NCBI GenBank assembly: GCA_003353825.1
Contig: PIVW01000004.1
Coordinates: forward strand, 1 to 35,714
Source: Chloroflexota bacterium
Lineage (GTDB): Bacteria; Chloroflexota; Anaerolineae; J102
Length of the DNA: 35,714 nucleotides
Direction: 5' to 3'
Shown one piece after another: positions 16,511-24,931 of this stretch. How positions within the stretch are numbered: the first letter of the stretch is position 1; each line of letters starts with the position of its first letter. The notes beneath the pieces were generated by a model. The model was not told the DNA's origin. It saw only the letters and a list, made by a program, of their open reading frames with translations, and did not search any database. A program made the translations under genes and the position numbers.

Positions 16511-17659
16511 TCAAGCACGTTTCAACCCCTCCATGCGCATCAATTCGCCAGGCGAAAATAATTTCTCCTCAATAGCTTTTCGTTGCTGCTCGGCTACCTT
16601 CCCCACCACTGTGATACCCTCCTTTTTCTCCACTACCCGTAGACTATCGGCGGGGAATTGATAGAGTAAGTCTGGGCTGTGCGTAGTAATGAGCAATTGG
16701 GAACGGGCGCTGCCCTCCAGCAGTGCATCCCCCAGTACACACAATGCGCCAGGATGAATGGTCAGTTCTGGCTCTTCGATGGCAAGTAGCGTACGTGGTG
16801 GAGCTTGATACAAAGCGGTGAGGATGCCCAAAATGCGAAGTGTGCCGTCAGATTCCTGAGCCAGTTCAAAGGCTGGGCCACCTTTGCCATGATGTAGACG
16901 GGTTACCAAATATCCCCCGACCTGGGTGACCGATATGTTATCGATTCCTGTTATCGCCTGGGAAAGGAATGCCAACAACTGTTGGAATTCAGGACGTTTT
17001 TTTCGTTTGATGTCCCGCAGCAAACTGGCCAGATTTTGTCCTTTTTCTTCCAAGGGATAAACATTCGAAGACTTCTGGGGTTCACTCAAATCGTTGGGAT
17101 AGATGGTATAAAACCCCATGTCTTGAATGAAACGCTGAACAGAAATAAATCGAGGATGTAGCGCGCTCGGCAAGAAAAGGTTCAATTGGGGAGTGGATAA
17201 TTCACTGGCGGCTTGCATTCTTTCGCCCTGCCAACCATTGATCGGCTTGATCCATTTGCCGTCCTCAATCTCGTATTCGGCCACGCCATCTTGACCGGCG
17301 ACTTCGCATCTTTCCCATTTTACCCGATATTCCCCACGCCTTTCGCTACCTAAAGTGAAAGCATACATTGCTTGCCCTTGCGGTAAATCCAGATGTACTT
17401 CAAGATGGACGTCATAGGGGCGACCCTTGGCTGACCAACGGCGCAGCGCGCTCATACCATGCCTCTCGATGATGGCATTTTCCAGCCCGCGGGTGACTGC
17501 ATCGCGAATGAAGCGAAAGGCATCTATGATGTTGCTTTTTCCGGCGCCATTCGGTCCAACCAAGAGGATCAATGATCCCATATCTAAATTTACGTTGGCC
17601 AGACTACGATAATTCTTGACGACCAGTTGTCTAATATGGCCATTGGGCGGATTTTTCAT
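16511..17659 (-). CDS. AAA15/ABC-type ATPase, partner of DUF4276
   Basis: A 382-residue ATPase of the AAA15/AAA21 group (RecF/SMC-like). Walker A GPNGAGKSN is at 35-43, preceded by the RecF-like VVKNYRSLANVNLDMG. The signature region is LAQESDGTLRILGILTAL, Walker B is LLAIEEPELTIHPGAL, and the H-loop is LLITTHSPDLL. There is no nuclease domain of its own, and the TOPRIM-like DUF4276 gene follows after 16 bases, so they should act together. AGGAT precedes the ATG at a usable distance. The gene lies 62 bases downstream of another AAA15 ATPase gene. Confidence 0.9.
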   Translation of the reverse strand: MKNPPNGHIRQLVVKNYRSLANVNLDMGSLILLVGPNGAGKSNIIDAFRFIRDAVTRGLENAIIERHGMSALRRWSAKGRPYDVHLEVHLDLPQGQAMYAFTLGSERRGEYRVKWERCEVAGQDGVAEYEIEDGKWIKPINGWQGERMQAASELSTPQLNLFLPSALHPRFISVQRFIQDMGFYTIYPNDLSEPQKSSNVYPLEEKGQNLASLLRDIKRKKRPEFQQLLAFLSQAITGIDNISVTQVGGYLVTRLHHGKGGPAFELAQESDGTLRILGILTALYQAPPRTLLAIEEPELTIHPGALCVLGDALLEGSARSQLLITTHSPDLLYQFPADSLRVVEKKEGITVVGKVAEQQRKAIEEKLFSPGELMRMEGLKRA

Positions 17660-17721
17660 AGCAGTCTATCCTATTTCAACTGGGGTTGGTTGTTGAGCGT
17701 TGTATTGACTATTCTTTGTCA

Positions 17722-19023
17722 TCAGGCTCCCTCCACAATCTGCCGCAGGTCACCCAGATAAGGGATGGCGCCGTAGCGTCCTTGGATGTAATCTCGTTCA
17801 AAAGAAGCGTCGTTGCGCACTTTGTATTCGGCCAGAGAGTACAGATGTGTTGCGCCCTGCCTGTCCTTTTCCGTAAACCAGATCTGATCCCGGCGCAGAA
17901 AACGGTTATCGAGCAGGTTTGTGTCCTGCGTCGTAAAGATCAGTTGAGCATGGCGGGGATTGGTTTGGCGGGAGTTGAACAGGCTGACGATCTCGCGGGT
18001 GAGTAGGGAGTGCAGGCGGGCGTCGAACTCATCAATGATCAGTACTTGGCCTTTCTTCATAGTATCAATGAATGGCCCCGCCAGGGCAAATAGTTTCTTG
18101 GTTCCCTCTGATTCATTTTCATCAAGGTCAAATGTCTCATCTCCAGCCTGTTTTCCCTCACGATCATAAATGGGATGCTTCGTTCTAACGAACAGTGGTT
18201 CAAACTCTGTCTGGGGCACTACTCCTTGGAGAGCTTGAAACCTCTTTTGAGACTTTTCCGGCGTCCTTTTAGATTCCAGCTTCAATATTTGCGCAGCTTT
18301 TTCCACGCTCAATTCCTGAATGCCAAGGTCGAGACGCTTGATATAATTGGCCATTTCAAACGCATGGTCACCATCAAGGAACCGCCGCATCGTGTACTGA
18401 CGGATACCAACGTCTTCAATGCCGGATACAATTCCCAGATGTCGAAACCAACTCACCACTTTCTGGGCAATAGGGCCATTGAATTGGGCAACGACTGACA
18501 GAAAGAGCGCATTGGGTCGCGTCTTCTCAATAAGATTCCTTCCTTCTTTGAATGAATCACCCAGCCTGACTTCATCCTCGAAACGTTCGAACAAACGGGC
18601 TTCGCGTGTGTGTGGCACATGAAAAAGCCATTCCTCAACAACCCGCTCCTGAGTGACTTCGAAGCCATAGCGATAACGTTTGTCGTCCAGCACAAATACT
18701 ATCTCAAAATGAGAAGGTTGACCGATGGTTGTTGTGCTCAGGCGAAAGTTTTCGACATTGATGGCGCCGGTGGCCTTCGTTTCTTTGGTGGAGTCGATGA
18801 CAAAACGTCGCATGAAGTGGATGGCAGCGATCAGATTGCTCTTGCCGCTGGCGTTGGCGCCGTAGATGGCGGCGCTGGTCAACAGTGGAGGCGCTCCAGG
18901 CGCATCGAAGACGTTATTCTCATCAAGCGCCTTGTTCTTGGCCTTTAGTTTCGCGGCCACCATGCTGAGCGTGACTGTATCTCGGAAAGACCGGAAGTTT
19001 CCCACACTGAATTCGATGAGCAT
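17722..19023 (-). CDS. AAA15-family ATPase (COG1106, RloA/AbiLi-like)
   Basis: A 433-residue ATPase of the COG1106 type. It starts with the family pattern MLIEFSVGNFRSFRD; Walker A is GANASGKSN at 55-63; ESEGTKKLFALAGPF is the ABC signature region, VLIIDEFDARLHSLLT is Walker B, and QLIFTTQDTNLLD is the switch. Members usually pair with RloB or another effector. No such partner is adjacent: the next gene is the unrelated AAA15/DUF4276 pair. It is therefore an orphan, or it uses the DUF4276 protein. AGGTG precedes the ATG by about five bases. A near-consensus promoter lies about 290 bases upstream (19319-19347), so it can be transcribed on its own. Confidence 0.88.
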   Translation of the reverse strand: MLIEFSVGNFRSFRDTVTLSMVAAKLKAKNKALDENNVFDAPGAPPLLTSAAIYGANASGKSNLIAAIHFMRRFVIDSTKETKATGAINVENFRLSTTTIGQPSHFEIVFVLDDKRYRYGFEVTQERVVEEWLFHVPHTREARLFERFEDEVRLGDSFKEGRNLIEKTRPNALFLSVVAQFNGPIAQKVVSWFRHLGIVSGIEDVGIRQYTMRRFLDGDHAFEMANYIKRLDLGIQELSVEKAAQILKLESKRTPEKSQKRFQALQGVVPQTEFEPLFVRTKHPIYDREGKQAGDETFDLDENESEGTKKLFALAGPFIDTMKKGQVLIIDEFDARLHSLLTREIVSLFNSRQTNPRHAQLIFTTQDTNLLDNRFLRRDQIWFTEKDRQGATHLYSLAEYKVRNDASFERDYIQGRYGAIPYLGDLRQIVEGA

Positions 19024-19386
19024 AATACACCTAATTGTTATGTTGAAAACTAGCTACCGGACAGTTTCATTTTGTGTCACCCTGAGAGGGTCAAACAGAA
19101 GACTCTCACAAGCGAAAAACGCTATCGAAGGATCTGAGCCAACCTGTACTGCCAAGATTCTTCACTAAAATAGCGTGCTCTTGTGGATTTTCTCGTTCAA
19201 CAGAATTGCTGAGACAATGTATTTTGGCTCCGTCAAACCGTTCAGAATGACAAATCCAAAAGTGTTCGGTAGTTAGTGTTAAAGATTTGAAATTTGTGAA
19301 AACATCACAGATATGATCATTATAACGGATAAATCGAAATCTATCAATACTTTTTTTACCATTTCCTAATCCTGACTTCGTGATCA
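19024..19386. other. 363-base intergenic leader with dispersed-repeat sequence
   Basis: No supported gene. On the minus strand it holds a strong promoter and then about 290 bases of leader. This includes a dispersed-repeat type sequence (GTCATTCTGAACGG near one end, CTCTCAGGGTGACAC near the other), the kind common between genes in Chloroflexota. The ends are partly complementary. It could be only a repeat, or a stable untranslated RNA. Confidence 0.45.
19319..19347 (-). promoter_or_regulatory. near-consensus sigma70 promoter upstream of the RloA-like gene
   Basis: On the minus strand, TTGATA (19347-19342) and TATAAT (19324-19319) are separated by exactly 17 bases. This is the best sigma70 match in the window. 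Transcription should start near 19312 and read through the leader into the AAA15 gene at 19023. Confidence 0.75.
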
Positions 19387-20355
19387 CTATTCAGCAGCCA
19401 GCAAGACCCGCAGCGCTTTTTGAGCACGGAGGGCGGTGTCGCGTGCTGTGCATTTGCTGTACCAGTAGTAGACTTCCTCTGGCGGCATGCGGCGAATGCC
19501 CTGCGAAATAGCCTCGACGCGGGATAGTTTGCTCAGGGGACGCACGGTCATGAAGACCAACCCCAGGAGTACGCCTGTTGCTTCCGGCAGGTAAAAGGGT
19601 TCGGTGCGGATGGCGGATAGGTCGGTGGCTTTGTATCCAGCCAGGCGGATAGCTTCGATGACGTGATCGGCCACGGCCCTCAATTGATCTCCGCTCAGGG
19701 TAGCGAGGGTTGTCATTGGCTGCGGTTTGAGATTGTAGAGATAGAGTTGGGAGTCAGTTTCCTGCACCTCACGTTGTCGCAAGGTCAATGCGTAATCTGT
19801 TGTCGACGATGATCCTACCGGTCTGGCCACGACCTCTAACACGAATGGTAGTGCATGACTGGGACCGTCAGTTTCGACTACATTATCAAGTTCGGGCGTT
19901 GGGACGAAAGATGCGGTTGGCGTCTCGCTTTTCAATGGCGGATTCTGTTTCTCGTCCGTTTGTGGTGGCTCCAACTTGATATCCAGCTCCACATTGAAGA
20001 GGTTCCGTCGTCCGGGCAAAGGGATCATCTCGGGCAGTCGTCTGGGCGCTCGCAACACCCATCCGAACATAGGAGACCTATAGCCACGCGTTGCCAGGTG
20101 TTCATCACGCTGGCTGGCATAATCACTTTCGCTGAGGGGGATGACATCGACCAGTTCGACGATGCCTACCACGCCTCCGGCCGGCAGGGTACCGGGATCA
20201 AGGTTATAGCGTAGACATGCCTGTCGTTCTACTTTTTTAGGGACATGGATCGCCAGTGGCCCACGGTGGGCTGCCGTGTACGTGCGTAAGTCCATGGTCT
20301 TGTGCCCTTGCAGGATCAGTTCCGCCCACGGCTGTCGAAAACTGAGCGCTTTCAT
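19387..20355 (-). CDS. ASCH-domain protein with a C-terminal DUF7680-like domain
   Basis: A 322-residue two-part protein. Residues 1-130 form an ASCH (PUA-like, RNA or modified-base binding) domain: MKALSFRQPWAELILQGHKT, then RGPLAIHVPKK, VVGIVELVDV and FGWVLRAPRRL. A Pro/Thr-rich linker at about 130-165 leads to a second domain (FVLEVVARPVG, YALTLRQRE, LRAVADHVIEAIRLAGY, YYWYSKCTARD), which I take to be DUF7680-like. That second name is tentative. Its ATG overlaps the stop of DUF499 copy 2 (ATGA), so the two are co-expressed and probably work together. ASCH could recognise a modified base made by a partner methyltransferase, but the methyltransferase of this unit is broken. Confidence 0.75.
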   Translation of the reverse strand: MKALSFRQPWAELILQGHKTMDLRTYTAAHRGPLAIHVPKKVERQACLRYNLDPGTLPAGGVVGIVELVDVIPLSESDYASQRDEHLATRGYRSPMFGWVLRAPRRLPEMIPLPGRRNLFNVELDIKLEPPQTDEKQNPPLKSETPTASFVPTPELDNVVETDGPSHALPFVLEVVARPVGSSSTTDYALTLRQREVQETDSQLYLYNLKPQPMTTLATLSGDQLRAVADHVIEAIRLAGYKATDLSAIRTEPFYLPEATGVLLGLVFMTVRPLSKLSRVEAISQGIRRMPPEEVYYWYSKCTARDTALRAQKALRVLLAAE

Positions 20356-23300
20356 GTCGTTGTCTCTCCATACACAGGCTCGGCTGTGACTTCTACTGTC
20401 CCCATGCCCAGGTTGACTAAAACATCCCGGAAAACGGCGATCTGCGGATCTGTAGGGATCAATCCCCCTTCGAAATCAATGATAAGATGAAATTCGATGT
20501 TAAGGTGTTGAGCCTCCTTGGCGAAAGCATCGCTGACCTGCTTCAATCTCTTGTAACGATTCCAGGAACCCTGATAAGCGAAGGTCGCAGATTCTCCATC
20601 GCCTGCAGTGAACTGAGTTACCAGATTGAGTTTGATGCCAAACACGCCTTTGCCCATTTGCGGGATGGCAAGTCCTATGGCGTTGAGGTCGGTCGCTCGA
20701 CTTTTTTCGGAACCGCGGAAGGTGATTTCCATGCGGCGGTATGCCTCAACTTCGTGTTCTTGCGCCTGATCCAGCAATTTTTGAAATGCCTGGTTGGGCA
20801 CGCCTTGTCCATTGATGCGATTCGGACGACCTGTCCCCAGGATGCGATCGAGCTCCTCATCCTGGGGTTCATCTTCAAAATCATCTGCGGGGCTGGGCCC
20901 GCCTTCTCGTGCTGGCGTCCACTTACCCTTAATACGAAGATTCAGACGTATGGCTTCCGCTGGTTCGTAGAGTCGGGTGTCGTCGCTAATTTGCCAGTGC
21001 GAGGGGGGTGATTCGTGGTCGTAGGCAAAGTCTTCTATCGTCGAGAAATATATCCAGGTGCGGGTTTTAACGCCATGCTCGATTGAGCGTTTGAGTTGGT
21101 TGATGTCCAACAGGATAGGAAGGCTGATTTTGCGAGCGAAAGCTCGACGCAGGTCTTCGGTTGTCATCTCAACCTGATTCTTGTCCCAGGCTTTGGATTT
21201 GATGTACTGTGCCGGGAGGGGATTGTCATCGGCGGTGAGCACTCGTTGTTGATTTCGTAAAACACGCACGACGACATTGGTCTGGTCTTTGTCTGTTTCA
21301 CCCTGATCTTGCGGCGGCATGGTCTCCCGTCGCAGGTAGTTGTTGTTTTGGAGTGCATCGCTGCCGGGATACAAGAGATGGCGGTAGGCTCTGGTGATAG
21401 CCACGCGCACATCAAGTTCGGATGCTTCCCGCATCTTGCGTAGTTCCTTCTGGTGTTCTTTGTGGAACTCCCGCATGCGTTCAGCGCTGCCAGTGATACG
21501 GTTTGTGGCCAGATAGCGACGAACTACCGTGATCATGTTATCTACCTGACTATCATCCGCAACCAGGAAAAGGACGTTATTGGGGAAGTTACGGAAGGAT
21601 TCGGCAACGCCGGAATACTCATAGAGTTTACGCACTAAGTCAGGCGGTGCCTCGGTCTCGGCATTGATCTTCACGGCGTCGAAGTGCATGATGGCCATCT
21701 TGGGTTTTCCACTATCGTCATTGATGTCCGCTGGTGCATTGGGGAAGTAGACTGGTTTCAGGAAGCCAGCCCGCCATATCTTTCTTACTCGCTCCTCGAT
21801 TTCTTGTTTGGCGCGTGTTGGGCGTACTGAAGTCATTTCGTCGGTAATGATTTTGTTTAGCGAAGGCTCCGTCTTGAATCGATAGCGGAAACCATCATAT
21901 TCTAGAAACCAGGCATTTTCGTAAAGACGCTCCAACGTGCTGCGCATAACGGCGTGATCGTCGCCATTTGTGGCAGTGGGCGTGATCGTCGCCAGCAATA
22001 GTTCCGGTAACTCGACGCCCGTGGCAATCCCCTGGGTCAGACTGTGCAGGAAGATGGTGGTGCTCTGTCGCTGCGCGTATGGCGGCTTGCCACTGGCGAC
22101 CAGAGGACGGTCCACTTCCTCCGCATGGGCGGGAATGCCGATTTGAGGACTGACAATATCAGCCTCGCACACTTGCTTGAATTTGGGCCGGTCTAAGCGA
22201 CTGGTGAGGTCCTCGATGATGGACTGTTTCGCTAAATCTACATGATGCGTGTGGACGAGCCAGGTCTGTGCAGGGCGGTCTTGCCAAAGCTCACGAACGA
22301 CGTTGGCCAGCAGCCGTAGTGCGCCGCGTGTACGCTGAAAATTGGGGATGGCGCCGACCTTCAGATTCAGTACACGGATGAGTTCAGGATGGAAGGGGTA
22401 GGAGACTTCAAACTCTTGTAAATAATCGGCCCGCACAGCCCGCTCGTGGATGGGGGCATCCTTTTCCTGCAGGGCATGATAGTATTCGCCATATCGGGCG
22501 ATGGTCTGCTTCGCAGCATCCCGATCGATTTCCTTAAACAGGCGATGCACCACGATAGCGGAGATTTCGTTTTCGCCTGTGGGCGTGAGCACTCGTTCCT
22601 GCCGCGCCGATACTGCGGATGCTTCCGCCAATGCACTCTGCAAGTCTGTCGTTTCTTTGGCAAACGCATCCTGCTCACTTGCCATGGTAAGCACCAGAAC
22701 GACTTGTCGTTTGCTGGCGACATATTCCATGAGCGACATCAGGAAGGCGACCGTCTGCTCAGCCAGAGTGGATTCTCCGGTAATGGTGGGCACCGCTGTA
22801 GCGCTTCGCAGATGCCGAGCGATCTCGTCGATCATGATGAGCGTGGGCCGTTCGCCGATGATGCGGTCAAAGAGAACGGCTCCTGGCGCAGCTTTGTTTT
22901 CATCACTCTCCCGCGCCAACTCATAACCCGTCCGTCCTCCCAACTGGTAGGCGAGTTCGCCCCACAGTGTGTAGGTCGTCACGCCATCTTCGGGATGCGG
23001 CATGCCATTGCTGGGGTCAAGATCGGAACCAACCACGCCAGCCACATCGACATCGCCAGGATGTGGTGCTTGCTCGGGATTCAGATCATAGTTCCCCAAG
23101 ATTTCTTGAGGAACCTGTCCATTTGCAGCATGGTATAGGGCAATCAGGTTGTGGGTCTTACCACCACCAAACGACGTTTCAAGGCGGATGATAGGGCTAT
23201 TAGTTGGCGCATGGCCTGTCAAGCGTCCTAATACTTCGCCTAACAGCGTTTTTAATCCTGCAGTTGGATATGTGTTCGCACAGAATTGTCCGGGCTCCTT

Positions 23301-23429
23301 GTAAACATCATCAGCCCTTTGTTCCATCACATCCCGGAGTCGCGCTGCGAACATGTCGTCGCTTAATGCCCCACGTAAGACTTCGTCTCGTGGTTGGGTG
23401 GCTTCAAAAATCGATTTCATATTTTTCAT
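20352..23429 (-). CDS. DUF499 AAA-type ATPase, copy 2
   Basis: A 1025-residue DUF499 ATPase, a distant paralogue of copy 1. Walker A is TSFGGGKTHNL at residues 85-95 and Walker B is PTLIMIDEIARHL. Landmarks include VSYPFHPELIRVLNLKVG, NFQRTRGALRLLANVV and FAYDHESPPSHWQI. The start could be 23429 or 23420; neither has a strong ribosome site. Both lie about 25-35 bases after the start predicted from the module B promoter, so any longer frame would begin upstream of the mRNA. It is followed with a 4-base overlap by the ASCH/DUF7680-like gene. In intact relatives I would expect a DUF1156 methyltransferase and a DUF3883 helicase nearby; both exist in this window only as damaged copies. Confidence 0.9.
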   Translation of the reverse strand: MKNMKSIFEATQPRDEVLRGALSDDMFAARLRDVMEQRADDVYKEPGQFCANTYPTAGLKTLLGEVLGRLTGHAPTNSPIIRLETSFGGGKTHNLIALYHAANGQVPQEILGNYDLNPEQAPHPGDVDVAGVVGSDLDPSNGMPHPEDGVTTYTLWGELAYQLGGRTGYELARESDENKAAPGAVLFDRIIGERPTLIMIDEIARHLRSATAVPTITGESTLAEQTVAFLMSLMEYVASKRQVVLVLTMASEQDAFAKETTDLQSALAEASAVSARQERVLTPTGENEISAIVVHRLFKEIDRDAAKQTIARYGEYYHALQEKDAPIHERAVRADYLQEFEVSYPFHPELIRVLNLKVGAIPNFQRTRGALRLLANVVRELWQDRPAQTWLVHTHHVDLAKQSIIEDLTSRLDRPKFKQVCEADIVSPQIGIPAHAEEVDRPLVASGKPPYAQRQSTTIFLHSLTQGIATGVELPELLLATITPTATNGDDHAVMRSTLERLYENAWFLEYDGFRYRFKTEPSLNKIITDEMTSVRPTRAKQEIEERVRKIWRAGFLKPVYFPNAPADINDDSGKPKMAIMHFDAVKINAETEAPPDLVRKLYEYSGVAESFRNFPNNVLFLVADDSQVDNMITVVRRYLATNRITGSAERMREFHKEHQKELRKMREASELDVRVAITRAYRHLLYPGSDALQNNNYLRRETMPPQDQGETDKDQTNVVVRVLRNQQRVLTADDNPLPAQYIKSKAWDKNQVEMTTEDLRRAFARKISLPILLDINQLKRSIEHGVKTRTWIYFSTIEDFAYDHESPPSHWQISDDTRLYEPAEAIRLNLRIKGKWTPAREGGPSPADDFEDEPQDEELDRILGTGRPNRINGQGVPNQAFQKLLDQAQEHEVEAYRRMEITFRGSEKSRATDLNAIGLAIPQMGKGVFGIKLNLVTQFTAGDGESATFAYQGSWNRYKRLKQVSDAFAKEAQHLNIEFHLIIDFEGGLIPTDPQIAVFRDVLVNLGMGTVEVTAEPVYGETTT

Positions 23430-23463
23430 CTTGTCGGGATGTCTGTACGATGAATAGTGCCCC

Positions 23464-23493
23464 ATCATACCAATCCAAACAGCAAAACACCAA
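23464..23493 (-). promoter_or_regulatory. sigma70-type promoter of DUF499 copy 2
   Basis: On the minus strand, TTGGTG (23493-23488) and TATGAT (23469-23464) have an 18-base spacer, as in the other modules. The predicted start near 23457 leaves a short leader of about 30 bases before the DUF499 ATG. Confidence 0.6.
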
Positions 23494-23521
23494 CCACAAT
23501 AAACCAACTGGTCAGCCACGC

Positions 23522-23547
23522 AAAAAGCCGAGGCAGTTAGCCTACGC
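23522..23547 (-). terminator. terminator-like hairpin in module copy B
   Basis: On the minus strand GCGTAGGC pairs imperfectly with GCCTCGGC (inner AGGC/GCCT and outer GC/GC pairs, 5-nt loop), followed directly by TTTTT. The location is the same as in copies A and C, with a different stem sequence. Confidence 0.45.
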
Positions 23548-23705
23548 CTTCAAGCTGGGCACAGCACGATGCTGGGGAACAGGTCAGTTTTCGTGCGGGA
23601 GAAGTAGGGTCGTGGCAGGTGGGCGGGCCTGGCATGTTTTTTGGTTTTGCCGGTGGGCATGGGTTCCTAGAGATGAGTTGCGTTGGGCATAGGCGTTGGC
23701 GTTGT

Positions 23706-23807
23706 TCAGTCGATGACCTCGACCAGGCCACTTTCAGCAATGGCGTGATCGGTGGTGAGCAGGGGAAGGTTATGAAATTGTGTATCAGTAACGTAACGCT
23801 TCACCAT
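23706..23807 (-). pseudogene. PIN-domain toxin with a large internal deletion
   Basis: A 33-codon frame reads MVKRYVTDTQ and then, after FHN, LPLLTTDHAIAESGLVEVI. The first ten residues are the start of a PIN ribonuclease toxin (first strand with the catalytic Asp). The rest is its C-terminus (the LLTTD strand and the ESGLV ending). About 80-100 central residues with the other acidic residues are gone. Its ATG overlaps the antitoxin stop (TAATG), the normal arrangement for DUF2281/PIN pairs. The same 3' end appears fused to a methyltransferase remnant at 15.2 kb. Confidence 0.7.
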
Positions 23808-24061
23808 TACGCAGACTCCAGCTTGCACCACATCTCTCGCCTGGCAGAGGCCAGCGTTTGCGGAGATACATCAACACCCTTAAGCAGGCCGCGCAGATGG
23901 ACAATGCGCAGATCGTCGGACACTTGACTTGATTCCTCTTCTACCTTCACCTTGAATCGCAGGAACTCGACGTATTGCGCCAGATCGTTCAGACTCTCAG
24001 GAGGCAGTTGGCGCGCCTGTTCATAGATTTGCCTGACTATATCTTGGGTTGTAGTCGCTAT
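23807..24061 (-). pseudogene. DUF2281-type antitoxin, start codon apparently lost
   Basis: The frame from 24061 gives 84 residues matching DUF2281 antitoxins: ATTTQDIVRQIYEQARQLPP, then LAQYVEFLRFKVK, then the C-terminal LRGLLKGVDVS and ARREMW. The codon at the expected initiation site is ATA instead of ATG, with GGAG ten bases before it. There is no ATG, GTG or TTG near the start in this frame, and a TGA lies three codons further upstream. It is either silent or poorly translated. With its PIN partner deleted, the module is non-toxic, consistent with decay. Confidence 0.65.
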
Positions 24062-24190
24062 CTTATTTCATCTCCAGGTCAAGATTGATTGGACGTCCCA
24101 AATCATAGCATGACCCTGTCGGTCGCGCTAAGTTATGCGACGATCCTGTGGTGACGGATTCTGGCGAAGCTCTCCCGCAACCCCTTGATC

Positions 24191-24312
24191 TCAGGATGCA
24201 CCAGCGGCAGGTAAGAAAAAAACGACGCCATCCCCAAACGCTCCTGCCAGGCGCTCTGCGTCATTTGTGGAGATGCGATCCACACCTGCCGAAATCAGGC
24301 GGCGAGCAGGGC
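24191..24312 (-). pseudogene. short coding relic, possibly a phosphodiesterase C-terminus
   Basis: A minus-strand frame reads RRLISAGVDRISTNDAERLA and ends at a TGA at 24191-24193. This resembles the C-terminal segment of glycerophosphodiester phosphodiesterases, but only about 40 residues are present with no start. An overlapping frame (MTQSAWQERLG onwards) is also open, so the call is weak. The 290-base gap holds nothing else I can support. Confidence 0.25.
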
Positions 24313-24349
24313 TGCATGGATGTTTTCCTGTTTATTGCCGGGATGCATT

Positions 24350-24853
24350 CTATTTCGTCAATGTCGAAACCACTGATACGTAAAAGCCGTCGCCTCTGAT
24401 CACGACTTTGTAGTCGAGGATAAAGCGCTTGATGCCAGGATAAAGAGAAAGCTTCCGCGCCATCAAATAATCAATGAACTCGTTCAAGTCATCAGTAGGA
24501 TCCTTCAGTAGCGATTCAAGAAAATCTTCCCGACCCTGTTCAGGTATCAGAGTGGCATTCCAGGCGACGCTGGCGATAGAGATGAGCTTGCGCATCTCCT
24601 CCACTGTCTCGGCCACCTTGGTGTAATCTCCCAGAAGCTCAAGCAGATTGTCCGAGAGCTTATCATGACCAGGAGGATTGACCACCAACTCCGCATCTTC
24701 TAACCGGCCTTCTTCACGGAGCTGCTGCGCCCAGTCATTCAGGATGTGATTGCCGGTTCCCTGCGGTACTTGTTGTTTCTGCGCGACGAGCCGGCTCTGT
24801 TTATGTTTGCGTCTTAGTGTTTTCTTCTGTTTGCGTTTTTTACGTTTGCTCAT
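24350..24853 (-). CDS. hypothetical protein with a strongly basic N-terminus
   Basis: A 167-residue protein that I do not recognise. The first 27 residues are almost all Lys, Arg and Gln (MSKRKKRKQKKTLRRKHKQS), typical of a nucleic-acid contact tail. The rest is acidic and helical: WAQQLREEGRLEDAELVV, then LSDNLLELLGDYTKVAETVE, ending in beta-like IRGDGFYVSVVSTL. No catalytic motif is visible. It follows the ParA gene by 78 bases on the same strand and may be the third member of the AlbA/ParA unit. There is no clear ribosome site before the ATG. Confidence 0.6.
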   Translation of the reverse strand: MSKRKKRKQKKTLRRKHKQSRLVAQKQQVPQGTGNHILNDWAQQLREEGRLEDAELVVNPPGHDKLSDNLLELLGDYTKVAETVEEMRKLISIASVAWNATLIPEQGREDFLESLLKDPTDDLNEFIDYLMARKLSLYPGIKRFILDYKVVIRGDGFYVSVVSTLTK

Positions 24854-24931
24854 TGGAATTTAGCCGGGCCGATTCATTTTTTGGCTCGCCAGGGGCAGGG
24901 TGACTGCCATGGTATTTTTGGATGGGTTGGG

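Larger units (their letters stand above)
23462..23765 (-). repeat. spacer module, copy B
   Basis: Same orientation and order as copy A: PIN-gene 3' end, conserved core, terminator-like hairpin, then promoter, here firing into DUF499 copy 2. Over about 88 bases (roughly 23580-23670) it differs from the 33.0 kb copy at a single position, which points to recent duplication or gene conversion. It separates the decayed toxin-antitoxin pair upstream from DUF499 copy 2. Confidence 0.85.

Noticed and set aside
24148..24399. An 83-codon plus-strand frame overlapping the 3' end of the basic hypothetical gene.
   Set aside because: It is antisense to a better-supported gene, has no recognisable sequence, and minus-strand relics explain the region better.
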